NCBI GenBank assembly: GCA_035691485.1
Contig: DASSIZ010000013.1
Coordinates: 1-64,000 of the forward strand
From: Terriglobales bacterium
GTDB lineage: Bacteria > Acidobacteriota > Terriglobia > Terriglobales > Acidobacteriaceae
Direction of reading: 5' to 3'
Length of the DNA stretch: 64,000 nucleotides
A model generated the notes under the pieces. It ran no database searches, was not told where the DNA came from, and worked only from the letters and a program-made list of their open reading frames with translations. The position numbers were made by a program, and so were the translations under genes. Positions 1 through 7,898 of this stretch are shown here, piece after piece (the first letter of the stretch is position 1; every line of letters starts with the position of its first letter).

Positions 1-1
1 C

Positions 2-154
2 CTATCGCAAGCCACGGGCATCAGCTCGGCGCCCACCCAGGAAGCGAAGGCGGGCCAGCTGCAGGCGTTCATCAACCACGTGAACGCGCAGCGAGGAAAA
101 GCTCTCACCTCGCCCCAGGCCGATTACCTGATAGCGTTGGCCCAGGCGGTCTGA
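2..154 (+). CDS. 3' end of an unidentified protein (partial)
   Basis: An open frame runs in from the window edge and stops at the TGA at 152-154, giving 50 visible residues. The tail is Ala/Gln-rich and mostly polar, with no transmembrane segment or recognisable motif, and it ends just before tRNA-Pro, which is on the other strand. Codon use with G/C in third positions fits the rest of the window, so it is probably a real gene end. The family cannot be named from this fragment. Confidence 0.5.
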   Translation, partial: LSQATGISSAPTQEAKAGQLQAFINHVNAQRGKALTSPQADYLIALAQAV

Positions 155-172
155 GGGTACAGAGGAAAGTAG

Positions 173-249
173 TGGTCGGTACGGGCAGATTTGAACTGCC
201 GACCCCTCGCACCCCAAGCGAGTGCGCTACCAGGCTGCGCCACGTCCCG
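173..249 (-). tRNA. tRNA-Pro (anticodon UGG)
   Basis: The minus strand folds as a 77-nt tRNA. The D-arm begins GCGCAGCCTGGTAGCGC, the anticodon stem CTCGC/GCGAG encloses a loop with TGG, the T-arm is GGCAG-TTCAAAT-CTGCC, and CCA is encoded at 175-173. UGG reads proline codons. The acceptor stem pairs at six of seven positions, with G4 (base 246) facing A69 (base 180), an unusual mismatch for an otherwise canonical tRNA-Pro. It could be tolerated, or be a sequencing or assembly error. Confidence 0.95.
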
Positions 250-328
250 ACGGGGAAACCAGTACGACGTACCGGTGGGGTAAACGTATTCTAACAAACG
301 CGGATTCCCAGCGGATGAAGCCTCGCCT

Positions 329-634
329 TCATTCCTCGATTCCCAGCTTCTGCCGGCCTTCCGGACTGATCCGGTCCGGAGTCCACGGCGGGTCCCACAC
401 CACGTTCACCTTCGCCGTATTCACCCCCGGCGTGCTGAGCAGCGTGGTGCGCACGTCGCGGCTGATCTCGGTGTGCGACGGGCAACCTTGCGCCGTCAGG
501 GTCATGTCCACCGTTACGTCGGCTTCGTTGTCCACCTGCACGTTGTAGATCAGCCCCAGATCAACGATATTCAGCGGAATCTCCGGGTCGTAGCAGTTCC
601 GGAGCCGCTCCATGATGTCATCCACAGTCGGCAT
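329..634 (-). CDS. MIP18/DUF59 family protein (SufT/PaaD-like Fe-S assembly factor)
   Basis: The product is about 101 residues and matches the DUF59/MIP18 fold: an N-terminal helix (VDDIMERLRNCYDPE), the IVDLGLIY segment, then the diagnostic strand-loop TLTAQGCPSH with the conserved Cys, and a C-terminal VNVVWDPPW. Proteins of this family help maturation or repair of Fe-S clusters (SufT) or act in phenylacetyl-CoA oxygenase assembly (PaaD). No suf genes are adjacent, so the exact role is open. The start is chosen at the second of two close ATGs (634; the other is 640) because a TACAAT -10 box ends at 641 and leaves exactly 6 nt, as expected for a leaderless message. No Shine-Dalgarno is seen. 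Confidence 0.85.
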   Translation of the reverse strand: MPTVDDIMERLRNCYDPEIPLNIVDLGLIYNVQVDNEADVTVDMTLTAQGCPSHTEISRDVRTTLLSTPGVNTAKVNVVWDPPWTPDRISPEGRQKLGIEE

Positions 635-640
635 GGCCAT

Positions 641-646
641 ATTGTA
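641..646 (-). promoter_or_regulatory. -10 box (TACAAT) of the DUF59 gene, leaderless arrangement
   Basis: TACAAT reads on the minus strand at 646-641 and is followed by 6 nt and then the ATG at 634. Transcription starting about 7 nt after the -10 box would begin at that A. No clear TTGACA-like -35 is visible 17 nt upstream. Confidence 0.5.
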
Positions 647-789
647 CCGAACCGGCGGCACACCGTGGCTCTGACGATGGCGGGTCCCGGCCTGCAATGC
701 CCCAATCCAATTTCCCCGTGTACCCTGTCGGTCACCTGCCACATCCCGCCTCCGCCCTCATAATTGGCCTGCTACCAGGAGCCGCAGCT

Positions 790-2082
790 TTGCACTCGGC
801 CTCCGCAAGAACATTCGTTTCTTTTTTCGTGCCCGGAGGCGCGCTGCTCATGGCCGCGCTGGCGCTGGCGCACGTCCCGGCGGCCCACGCCACCACGCCT
901 TACGTAGTCAATTTCCTGCTCTGGGCGGCGATCATCGGCGCGCTGGCCATGGCCTGGCGCTTCCACTCCAGCCGCGTCGTGTTTGCCGTTGTCGTATTGT
1001 TCCTGGCCGACCGCGCTCTGCTCCTGCTGGTGCACGCCTCGCCGCAGGCGGCCAATGCCGGTTTTGCCCTGCTGGCGCTGCTCGTTCCCCTGAACCTGGT
1101 TTTCTTTTCCGTGATTGGCGAATGCGGCCTGAAGCTGGCGTCGGTCGGATCAGGCATGGGCATCATCTCGGTGCAGGCCATCGCCCTGGTCGTGCTCGCC
1201 CGTCCGGAGAACTTTGAATTCGCCCGCTGGGCCGAGCGCGCCTACCTGCCCCGGGGATTGTTTGCCTGGACGCCGCTGCCGCAACTGGCGTTGCTGGCCT
1301 TCGCCGGCGCCGCTGCATGGCTGGCCATGCGCATGACCCTGCTGCGCAAGCCGGTCGATAGCGCGTTTTTCTGGAGCATCTGCGCCGCCTTTGCCGGACT
1401 GACGGCCGCCACCCCCGGGCGTGCGTCCTCGCTGTACCTGGCGACCGGGGTGCTGATCTTTGCCGCCGCCCTGGTTGAGACCTCGTACCTGCTTGCCTTC
1501 CACGACGAATTGACCGGGCTGCCCGGACGCCGCGCCTTCAACCAGGCCCTGCTCACGTTGCAAGACACATATTCGATCGCCATGGTCGACGTGGACCACT
1601 TCAAGCGCTTCAACGACACCTTCGGCCACGACACCGGCGACCAGGTTCTGCGCATGGTTGCCGGGAGGTTGGGAGAGGTCAAAGGCGGAGGTCAAGCGTT
1701 TCGCTTCGGCGGCGAAGAATTCGCCATCGTTTTCCCCGGTCGCCACGCGGGTGATTGCGTTGAGCACCTGGATGAGCTGCGGGAATCGATTGCGAAGTCC
1801 AGCTTCATGGTGCGCGGGCCGGACCGCAGCCAGCGCCGGCGCGGTGAGCGGCGTTATACCAAGCCCGGCCGCCGTCCCGTGGGCAGCGCCAAGACCCGGA
1901 CCAATGTGACCGTCAGCATGGGAGTGGCGGAATCGAGTACGCGGCTGCTCACGCCGGAGCGCGTGATCGAGGCGGCTGATCAGGCTCTCTATCGCGCCAA
2001 GGACAATGGCAGGAACCGCGTCGAGCGCGCCGGCGCCAAAGCTGGCCGCCGCGACCTCGCAATCACCGAATCAAGCCGCTGA
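790..2082 (+). CDS. Membrane-anchored diguanylate cyclase (GGDEF domain)
   Basis: This makes cyclic di-GMP from two GTP. The N-terminal ~240 residues form several hydrophobic membrane helices (for example around YVVNFLLWAAIIGAL), probably a sensory membrane domain. The C-terminal part is a GGDEF domain: DELTGLPGRRAF, then DVDHFKRFNDTFGHDTGD and the active-site FRFGGEEFAIVFP. No RxxD inhibitory I-site lies 5 residues before GGEEF. A basic insertion (RRRGERRYTKPGRR) splits the late part of the domain. I choose TTG at 790 as start because AGGAG at 777-781 is 8 nt upstream and a CATAAT -10 lies at 759-764; the frame is open back to an ATG at 697 (461 aa). Confidence 0.85.
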   Translation: MHSASARTFVSFFVPGGALLMAALALAHVPAAHATTPYVVNFLLWAAIIGALAMAWRFHSSRVVFAVVVLFLADRALLLLVHASPQAANAGFALLALLVPLNLVFFSVIGECGLKLASVGSGMGIISVQAIALVVLARPENFEFARWAERAYLPRGLFAWTPLPQLALLAFAGAAAWLAMRMTLLRKPVDSAFFWSICAAFAGLTAATPGRASSLYLATGVLIFAAALVETSYLLAFHDELTGLPGRRAFNQALLTLQDTYSIAMVDVDHFKRFNDTFGHDTGDQVLRMVAGRLGEVKGGGQAFRFGGEEFAIVFPGRHAGDCVEHLDELRESIAKSSFMVRGPDRSQRRRGERRYTKPGRRPVGSAKTRTNVTVSMGVAESSTRLLTPERVIEAADQALYRAKDNGRNRVERAGAKAGRRDLAITESSR

Positions 2083-2244
2083 ACAGCCCTTACACCAACC
2101 TGATCGCTTTGCACCCATCGACATCCGAACCCATGTCATCCCGATCGTAAGGAGGGATTCAGGTTTGATTCGAGTAAATTCCTGCGACTTACGACGCCTT
2201 CACGCCGTCTAATTTGTATCCATTCCCAGCAGGAGAAGTGACCC

Positions 2245-2331
2245 ATGGTTTTTGCATTGACGGCGGTTTGCGTCGCCGGTGTCGTGGCGGTGGCAAATCT
2301 CGTAACCAAGCTTGGCCGCCCTTCTATCTAA
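2245..2331 (+). CDS. Small single-span membrane peptide (28 aa)
   Basis: A 28-codon frame starts at ATG 2245 and is preceded by a strong AGGAG at 2231-2235. It encodes an almost wholly hydrophobic helix (VFALTAVCVAGVVAVANLV) followed by a short basic tail (TKLGRPSI), the usual make-up of small bacterial membrane peptides. A near-perfect intrinsic terminator follows 15 nt after the stop, so the unit looks like a dedicated mini-gene. I do not recognise the family. It is supported by the RBS, the membrane segment and the terminator, not by homology. Confidence 0.55.
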   Translation: MVFALTAVCVAGVVAVANLVTKLGRPSI

Positions 2332-2345
2332 CGTTCTTTCCAGCC

Positions 2346-2372
2346 AAAAGCCCCGCCGCGGCGGGGCTTTTT
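2346..2372. terminator. Bidirectional intrinsic terminator
   Basis: AAAAGCCCCGCC followed by GGCGGGGCTTTTT forms a GC-rich hairpin flanked by A-run and T-run. It can end the small membrane-peptide transcript on the plus strand and the DinB transcript on the minus strand. Confidence 0.85.
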
Positions 2373-2421
2373 CGTTGCCGTGGGTTCTTCCATCGCGGGG
2401 TTCCGAACTCACACCATCCCA

Positions 2422-2925
2422 CTACGCCTTCGCTGCCCGGTCCATCACCTGCTCCGAAGTCATCCCGTACAGCGGAGGTGTTTTCACTCCCAGCATTCCC
2501 AGGTAAATGTAGATCTCGCCGCGATGATGGATCTCGTGCTCGACCATCAGCCGCAGCACCTTCCAAGTGCTGATCGGCGAACCATCCGGGGTGATGGACT
2601 TTTTCTGCAGGTCCTCGGGCGTAAGGCGGGAAATAATTTCGATCGATCCCTGGTGCAGTCGCTCGACGTAGGCAATCACGTTCTGGTATCCGTCCGCCAG
2701 TTCGCGCCCGCATCCGCGGTAGCGGTTCGGCTTGCCCTGCAGGATCTCCACCCACAGGTGGCGCTCGATGGTGGCGATATGCCGCAACAGGTCGCCCAGC
2801 GTGAATTTCCCGGGAGCGTACGTCCACTCGATCATCGCGGGCGGAATCACCCGGGCCACGCGCATGGTCCGCTCCCGAATGTTTTTGTAGTACGGAAGAA
2901 ACGACTCGATTGACGTGATCTCCAT
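2422..2925 (-). CDS. DinB family protein
   Basis: The 167-residue protein has the DinB/YfiT four-helix bundle pattern. A metal-binding His triad is visible: His49 in LLRHIATIERH, and His130 and His134 in VEHEIHHRGE. Family members bind a divalent metal and many act as thiol-dependent S-transferases (for example with bacillithiol or mycothiol); others have no known reaction. The start ATG is at 2925. No operon partner is evident: the neighbour upstream on this strand begins only 52 nt away, but it is the end of the outer-membrane protein gene, so read-through from that operon is possible. Confidence 0.85.
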   Translation of the reverse strand: MEITSIESFLPYYKNIRERTMRVARVIPPAMIEWTYAPGKFTLGDLLRHIATIERHLWVEILQGKPNRYRGCGRELADGYQNVIAYVERLHQGSIEIISRLTPEDLQKKSITPDGSPISTWKVLRLMVEHEIHHRGEIYIYLGMLGVKTPPLYGMTSEQVMDRAAKA

Positions 2926-2976
2926 TGGTTTATCCCTGGAACAAAACTTCCTTGCCCATGCCCGTTCTCATGCCGG

Positions 2977-3801
2977 TTAGCGAAACAGCTTCTTGGGCAG
3001 CAGGTAAGTGAACCCGGCGAACACCTCCCATCGCGTCGACGTGTTCGTCAGTCCTCGGTTGAATCCCATGTCGAATACCAGGTTCTTCTTCGCCGTGTAG
3101 CTGAGTGCCCATAGAGTTCCGATCGCGTGGCTGCGCAGAAACGGCTGCGTGAAATGCCAGATTTCTCCTCCTAGCCCGAATTGCCGGCGGATCGGATGTG
3201 ACACCGAAAGCGTCTGCCCGAACTGCGCGCGGTGAATGGCCCGATCATCGATGATTTCGCTGAACAGGTAGTTGGTGTCGTAGTGAAACCCCATCACGTC
3301 CGCGCTCGCCAGCAGGATCACCGTATTTCTTGCGCTGCCGATGTCGAGATTTGGCGCGGTTCCGCTGTAAACTCGCCCGAAATAACTCACCGCCAGCGTC
3401 GGTCGGGTGCCCTCGCCATGGTGAACGACACCTTGCATGCCCAACGAGACGTCGCCCGCTGCGTTGGCGGGCGCCAGGTTCGAATGGGCAAAAGGCGTCG
3501 CCGAGGCCAGGAATTCGATTCGCGGTGACACCGAGATCTTCACCACTTCGTTAATGCTTGCCTGCGAAGAGAATTCGGGAGAATGCCACGCCGCCAGGAA
3601 CCCGCTTTCAAACTGGAAATATCCGGCCGGCACCAGCGTCGCCGGCGTCGAAACCGTAGGCCTGGCTGGATTCGCCTCAGGCTCATCTGCCTGACTTGCC
3701 GCATCCGCTTTCGCTGAGCTTGGCTGCTGTGCCGCCACTGTCATTGTCAGCGCCAGCAACAACGTCGGCACCCCCCACGGCTTCTTGTGCGGAACCCTCA
3801 T
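2977..3801 (-). CDS. Secreted outer-membrane protein, MetA-pathway-of-phenol-degradation-like
   Basis: The product is 274 residues, with a basic start and hydrophobic signal sequence (LLLALTMTVAAQ), then a Pro/Ala/Glu-rich linker, then alternating beta-strand sequence ending in the aromatic-rich FAGFTYLLPKKLFR typical of outer-membrane barrels. The segment TPATLVPAGYFQFESGF resembles the N-terminal region of the MetA/phenol-degradation transporter-like family (PF13557). Its ATG at 3801-3799 overlaps the TGA of the universal stress protein gene (ATGA), so translation is probably coupled. Being last in an operon with mntH, it may be an outer-membrane channel, but the substrate is unknown. Confidence 0.65.
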   Translation of the reverse strand: MRVPHKKPWGVPTLLLALTMTVAAQQPSSAKADAASQADEPEANPARPTVSTPATLVPAGYFQFESGFLAAWHSPEFSSQASINEVVKISVSPRIEFLASATPFAHSNLAPANAAGDVSLGMQGVVHHGEGTRPTLAVSYFGRVYSGTAPNLDIGSARNTVILLASADVMGFHYDTNYLFSEIIDDRAIHRAQFGQTLSVSHPIRRQFGLGGEIWHFTQPFLRSHAIGTLWALSYTAKKNLVFDMGFNRGLTNTSTRWEVFAGFTYLLPKKLFR

Positions 3802-4232
3802 TTCGCCCGTAACAGGAGAACCGGCACCTTGATGCTGTGCTGGACGCGCGTCGCGGTCACGCCTTTGAACAGGTCGGAGAGGAAGCGATGCCCGTGCGTG
3901 CTCATCGCCACCAGGTCGCATCCCCTGTTCTCCACCCACCGGATGATTTCTTTGGCCGGATCGCCGTAAGCCAGTTCCGCCTCGGTGGGTATGCCGGCGC
4001 CTCGAAAATCTTCCAAAACCGTTTGCAGGTAGGCGGTATCTTCCGCGATTTCTCGGCTGACGGCGTCCGCCCCGTAGGTTCTGGCCGCCCACCCGTCGGC
4101 GACATGAAGCAACACCACCCGGCTGCCGGCCAGCTTGGCAAGCTGCTTCACGTGCTCGATGATCGCCCGGTCGGTCGGCGTTCCATCCAGCGTGACCAGG
4201 ATCGTCTCGTACATGGTGTTGGTCTTGGTCAT
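3798..4232 (-). CDS. Universal stress protein (UspA family)
   Basis: The protein is 144 residues with a single USP domain. It opens with the strand YETILVTLDGTPTDRAII, has RVVLLHVAD in the middle, and ends with the nucleotide-binding pattern STHGHRFLSDLFKGVTATRVQHSIKVPVLLL. The expected G-2x-G-9x-G-S/T motif is altered: the first Gly is replaced by Ser (S-T-H-G) and the final Ser/Thr by Val/Thr, so ATP binding may be weaker than in UspFG types. It sits between mntH (2 nt gap, TGA-CG-ATG) and the outer membrane gene (ATGA overlap), so all three are very likely co-translated. Confidence 0.9.
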   Translation of the reverse strand: MTKTNTMYETILVTLDGTPTDRAIIEHVKQLAKLAGSRVVLLHVADGWAARTYGADAVSREIAEDTAYLQTVLEDFRGAGIPTEAELAYGDPAKEIIRWVENRGCDLVAMSTHGHRFLSDLFKGVTATRVQHSIKVPVLLLRAK

Positions 4233-4234
4233 CG

Positions 4235-5632
4235 TCAGCCGCCGCTGATTACCTGCCACGCCATTTTCAGCAAATCCGGCAATCCATAGAGCGCCATGCA
4301 GGTGATCAGGATCGCGCTGCCCCAGCCCGCAATCATCAGCATTCGCCCATTCCTCCACCTGCCCATGCGCTTCTTCGAACTGGTGAACTGCAGCAGCGGA
4401 AACATGGCGAACGGGAGTTGCAGGGCGAGCACCACCTGGCTGAGGATCAGCAGGTCGGTGACGCTGCCGCTGCCGCGCAGCCCGATGATGATCACCGCCG
4501 GCAGGATCGCAATCGTGCGCGTAATCAGGCGCCGTACCCACGGCTTGATGCGCCAGTGCATGAAGCCTTCCATCACCACCTGTCCTGCCAGCGTGCCGGT
4601 GATCGTGCTGCTCTGCCCGCTGGCCAGCAGCGCCACCGCGAACAGCGTGCTTGCCGCTGCTGTTCCGAGCAGTGGCGCCAGCGTCAGGTGAGCGACACGA
4701 ATCCAATCGCTCTCCGGGCTGAAGGTGACAATCTGCCCGCCCGAAACCGTCACGCTTTGTTTCCCGTAGAACACAGTCGCCGCCAGCACCAGGATGGCCG
4801 CGTTGACAAAGAACGCGATGGACAACGCAATCACCGAATCAATGTTGTTGAACTGGATCGCCCGGCGGATGGAGGACTCATCCTTCTGGAACCTCCGGCT
4901 CTGCACCAGCGCGGAGTGCAGGTAAAGGTTGTGCGGCATCACGGTTGCGCCGATGATGCCGATGGCGACATACAGCATTCCCATTCCGCGCAAGCGCGGC
5001 GCCAGCAGCGCGCCGCCCATCTCCAGGAAACTGGGCCGGGTTTGCGGCAGTATGAACAATTCGATGAAGTAGCAGACCGCGATCGTCGTCACCAGCAGCA
5101 CCACCACCGCCTCGATGGTGCGAATTCCAAACTGCTGCAATGCCAGCAGCAGCAGCACGTCCAGCCCGGTGATGATCACCGCCCATAACAGCGGAATGTG
5201 AAACAACAGGTTCAGGGCTACCGCACTGCCCAGCACTTCCGCCAGGTCACAAGCCGCAATCGCCAGCTCGCTTGCCAGCCAGTTCGGCCATCTCGTCCAA
5301 CCCGGGTACCAATCGCGGCAGCATTGGGCAAGGTCCCTGCCCGTCACTACACCGAGCCGGGCCGCGATCACCTGCATGAAGATCGCCATCAAGCTCGCCA
5401 GCCCGACCACCCATAGCAACGCGTACTTGTACTGGGCGCCGCCTTGCAGGTCGGTTCCCCAATTGCCCGGATCCATGTAACCGACACTGACCAGGATGGC
5501 CGGTCCCACGAACGCCCGCCATTGCTCCCAAAAACCCGCTTCGTGGTGCGGCACCTCGACCGAGCTGTGCACCTCCTCCAGCGACCGGTGCCCGGCGATG
5601 GGGGTAACCTCCGAATTGGTACGGGTGTTCAT
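4235..5632 (-). CDS. mntH: NRAMP divalent metal transporter MntH
   Basis: Proton-coupled inner-membrane importer of Mn2+/Fe2+. At 465 residues it has about eleven transmembrane helices and both metal-site motifs: DPGN at residues 54-57 (helix 1, SVGYMDPGNWGTD) and MPHN at 232-235 (helix 6, followed by LYLHSALVQSR). It is first in a three-gene operon with a universal stress protein and an outer-membrane protein. No Mn riboswitch or clear MntR/Fur box is seen in the 94 nt before it. The start ATG at 5632 has only a weak ribosome-binding site. Compare the second, altered NRAMP-like gene at 59880. Confidence 0.93.
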   Translation of the reverse strand: MNTRTNSEVTPIAGHRSLEEVHSSVEVPHHEAGFWEQWRAFVGPAILVSVGYMDPGNWGTDLQGGAQYKYALLWVVGLASLMAIFMQVIAARLGVVTGRDLAQCCRDWYPGWTRWPNWLASELAIAACDLAEVLGSAVALNLLFHIPLLWAVIITGLDVLLLLALQQFGIRTIEAVVVLLVTTIAVCYFIELFILPQTRPSFLEMGGALLAPRLRGMGMLYVAIGIIGATVMPHNLYLHSALVQSRRFQKDESSIRRAIQFNNIDSVIALSIAFFVNAAILVLAATVFYGKQSVTVSGGQIVTFSPESDWIRVAHLTLAPLLGTAAASTLFAVALLASGQSSTITGTLAGQVVMEGFMHWRIKPWVRRLITRTIAILPAVIIIGLRGSGSVTDLLILSQVVLALQLPFAMFPLLQFTSSKKRMGRWRNGRMLMIAGWGSAILITCMALYGLPDLLKMAWQVISGG

Positions 5633-5679
5633 GAGGCGGTGTCACTGTGAGGCTAAACCGGCGTGGAGGCCGCTCGCAA

Positions 5680-5711
5680 CGTGAAACTTGAAAGGTGAAA
5701 CGTGAAACCTG
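5680..5711. repeat. Short tandem GTGAAAC-type repeat (family A)
   Basis: The divergent mntH/purD spacer holds three close copies of GTGAAAC, seen in GTGAAACTT, GGTGAAACG and GTGAAACCT. The same wording recurs at 40295-40356 and 51684-51706, always in intergenic DNA. Confidence 0.55.
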
Positions 5712-5726
5712 TACTCTGAGCGCCAC

Positions 5727-7007
5727 ATGAAAGTGCTGGTCATCGGCAGCGGCGGGCGCGAACACGCGCTGGTCTGGAAGCTGCGACAGTCAAATCGCGT
5801 GGAACGCGTCTATTGCGCGCCCGGAAATGGCGGTATCTGCGCCGCAGCCGAGTGCGTCGCTTCCGACCTGCATAGCCTGGATTCCATGCTCGAGGCCGCG
5901 CACCGCATCCAGCCCGATCTCACCGTGGTTGGTCCCGAGGGGCCGCTGTCGCTCGGCGTGGTCGACGAATTTCGCCGTCGCGGCCTGCGCATCTTTGGGC
6001 CCACCGCATCGGCCGCGCGCCTGGAATCCAGCAAGAGCTTTGCCAAGGAATTCATGTACCGCCACCGCATTCCCACGGCACGGTACGCAATCTGCGACTC
6101 TGCCGACGACGTGCGCAAGAACCTCGACCAGTTCACCGGGCACATCGTGGTCAAGGCAGACGGCCTGGCAGCGGGCAAGGGCGTCGTCATCGCCCGCAAT
6201 CGCGAGGAAGCCGTCGCCGCTGCCACCGACATGCTGACCGGCAAGATGGTCGGCGAGGCCGGCGCGCGCGTGGTGCTGGAAGAATTCCTCGAAGGCGACG
6301 AGCTTTCCTTCCTCGTCCTCAGCGACGGCGAGCGCGTCACCCCGCTGGTCGCGGCGCAGGATCACAAGCGTGTCGGCGACGGCGACACCGGCCCCAACAC
6401 CGGCGGCATGGGCGCCTATTCCACGCCGGAACTGGTGGACGACCAGATGCGCGACTGGCTGGTGAACCACATCGCGCGTCCGGTGGTTGCCGGCATGCGC
6501 GAGGAAGGCGCGGAATACCGCGGCGTCCTCTACTGCGGCTTGATCATGACCCCTCGCGGGCCGATGGTTCTGGAGTTCAACGCGCGCTTCGGCGATCCCG
6601 AAACGCAGCCGACCGTCATGCGCCTCGACAGCGACCTGCTGGGGGCCTTTATCGCCTCCATTGAGGGACGCGTCAGCGACGGCGACTTCAAGTGGTCTCA
6701 TGACTCCACCGTCGCGGTCGTACTGGCGTCCGGTGGCTACCCCGGCCAGTTCGAAATCGGCAAGCGGATCTCCGGCCTCGAGGAAGCGGAGGCCATGGAA
6801 AACGTCGTCATCTTTCATTCGGGAACCAACTTTCGCGATGGCGCCTATTACACCGCGGGCGGGCGAGTGCTCAGCGTCTGCGCCCGCGACAGTAACTTGC
6901 GTCTCGCCATCGATCGCGCTTACGCCGCCTGCGCCAAGATCCGCTTCGACGGCATGCATTACCGAACCGACATCGGCGCGCGCGCCTTGAAACAGGCCGG
7001 CGGCTGA
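5727..7007 (+). CDS. purD: Phosphoribosylamine-glycine ligase (GAR synthetase)
   Basis: Catalyses ATP-dependent ligation of 5-phosphoribosylamine and glycine, the second step of purine synthesis. The 426-residue length is typical. The N-terminus MKVLVIGSGGREHAL is diagnostic; the ATP-grasp core includes VVKADGLAAGKGV and the late metal-binding EFNARFGDPETQ. The next gene overlaps its stop (TGATG at 7005-7009), and purE follows, so it leads a three-gene operon. A TACTCT -10-like box lies 9 nt before the ATG and no Shine-Dalgarno is seen, so the leader is probably only 2-3 nt. Confidence 0.97.
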   Translation: MKVLVIGSGGREHALVWKLRQSNRVERVYCAPGNGGICAAAECVASDLHSLDSMLEAAHRIQPDLTVVGPEGPLSLGVVDEFRRRGLRIFGPTASAARLESSKSFAKEFMYRHRIPTARYAICDSADDVRKNLDQFTGHIVVKADGLAAGKGVVIARNREEAVAAATDMLTGKMVGEAGARVVLEEFLEGDELSFLVLSDGERVTPLVAAQDHKRVGDGDTGPNTGGMGAYSTPELVDDQMRDWLVNHIARPVVAGMREEGAEYRGVLYCGLIMTPRGPMVLEFNARFGDPETQPTVMRLDSDLLGAFIASIEGRVSDGDFKWSHDSTVAVVLASGGYPGQFEIGKRISGLEEAEAMENVVIFHSGTNFRDGAYYTAGGRVLSVCARDSNLRLAIDRAYAACAKIRFDGMHYRTDIGARALKQAGG

Positions 7008-7375
7008 TGCGCATGTGGATGGTCAACCCCCGCCTCATGTGCCGCAAGCACCTGCTCGGAGAACACGTCGAACTGCACATGTTCGTCTCCGGTTTCCGGC
7101 GCGGCCTCAACTTGCGCGGGTACCTCGAGAAGAATCTGCTTGAGCCGCACAATATAACGCGGCGGCACGAGCAGTTGGTTCGCGAGTTGCAACGGCGCGG
7201 CTATCGCCATGACTCGCCGCTGCCGAATTTTCTCCCCGTACGCGGCGGCCGCATCCACCGGCGCGCGAACCTGGCCGAACTGGCGCGCCGGTGCCAACAG
7301 TGCCGGCGCATGCAGCAAAACCCCGGCGGTCATTCGGCATCGAAGGCATCGCGAAGCAAGAGGCGCACAGCATGA
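7007..7375 (+). CDS. Pyrimidine-dimer DNA glycosylase/endonuclease V-like protein
   Basis: The 122-residue protein resembles T4 DenV (PF03013): [12 protein letters not shown] aligns with the T4 helix that carries catalytic Glu23 (here Glu22), and [21 protein letters not shown] aligns with the helix and KRGF segment that follow. The T4 enzyme excises UV-induced pyrimidine dimers using its N-terminal Thr2 as nucleophile. Here residue 2 is Arg in MRMWMVNPR, and Met would not be removed before Arg, so the mechanism or activity may differ. Its ATG overlaps the purD stop, and its TGA overlaps the purE ATG (ATGA at 7372-7375), so it is embedded in the purine operon. Confidence 0.75.
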   Translation: MRMWMVNPRLMCRKHLLGEHVELHMFVSGFRRGLNLRGYLEKNLLEPHNITRRHEQLVRELQRRGYRHDSPLPNFLPVRGGRIHRRANLAELARRCQQCRRMQQNPGGHSASKASRSKRRTA

Positions 7376-7881
7376 GCAAGGAAAAGGAACCAGTGGTCGC
7401 CATCGTGATGGGCAGCGACTCCGACCTGGAAATCATGCGCGAAGCCGGCAAGGCGCTGGAGGAGTTCGGCATCGCCTACGAAATGGACGTCACCTCGGCG
7501 CACCGCTCACCGGCGCGCACCAGCGAGTTCGCGCGCAACGCCGCCGGACGCGGCATCAAGGTGATCATTGCAGGCGCAGGCGGGGCGGCGCATCTGGCCG
7601 GTGTCATCGCCGCCGAAACCACCTTGCCCGTGATCGGCGTGCCCATTCCTTCCACCTCCCTCGGCGGCCTGGATTCGCTGCTGGCCACGGTGCAGATGCC
7701 GGCGGGAATTCCCGTCGCGACGGTGGCGGTTGGAAAGCCGGGCGCCATCAACGCCGGCATTCTTGCCGCACAAATGCTGGCTATCAGCGATCCGGAAATT
7801 GCCAAGGGCATGAGGGCGCACAAGGAAAAGCTGGCCCGCGGCGTGGAAGAAAAATCCAGGAAGCTGAAGGCGAATGAGTAG
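7372..7881 (+). CDS. purE: N5-carboxyaminoimidazole ribonucleotide mutase
   Basis: Converts N5-CAIR to CAIR in purine synthesis. The 169-residue protein has the class I PurE signature: MGSDSDLE at residues 13-20, the SAHRSP loop at 42-47 with catalytic His44, GAGGAAHL around 68-75, and [14 protein letters not shown]. Its start overlaps the end of the endonuclease V-like gene by 4 nt (ATGA), so translation is coupled. purK, the usual partner making N5-CAIR, is not in the window. Confidence 0.97.
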   Translation: MSKEKEPVVAIVMGSDSDLEIMREAGKALEEFGIAYEMDVTSAHRSPARTSEFARNAAGRGIKVIIAGAGGAAHLAGVIAAETTLPVIGVPIPSTSLGGLDSLLATVQMPAGIPVATVAVGKPGAINAGILAAQMLAISDPEIAKGMRAHKEKLARGVEEKSRKLKANE

Positions 7882-7898
7882 CCGGGATCTGAATTCTC

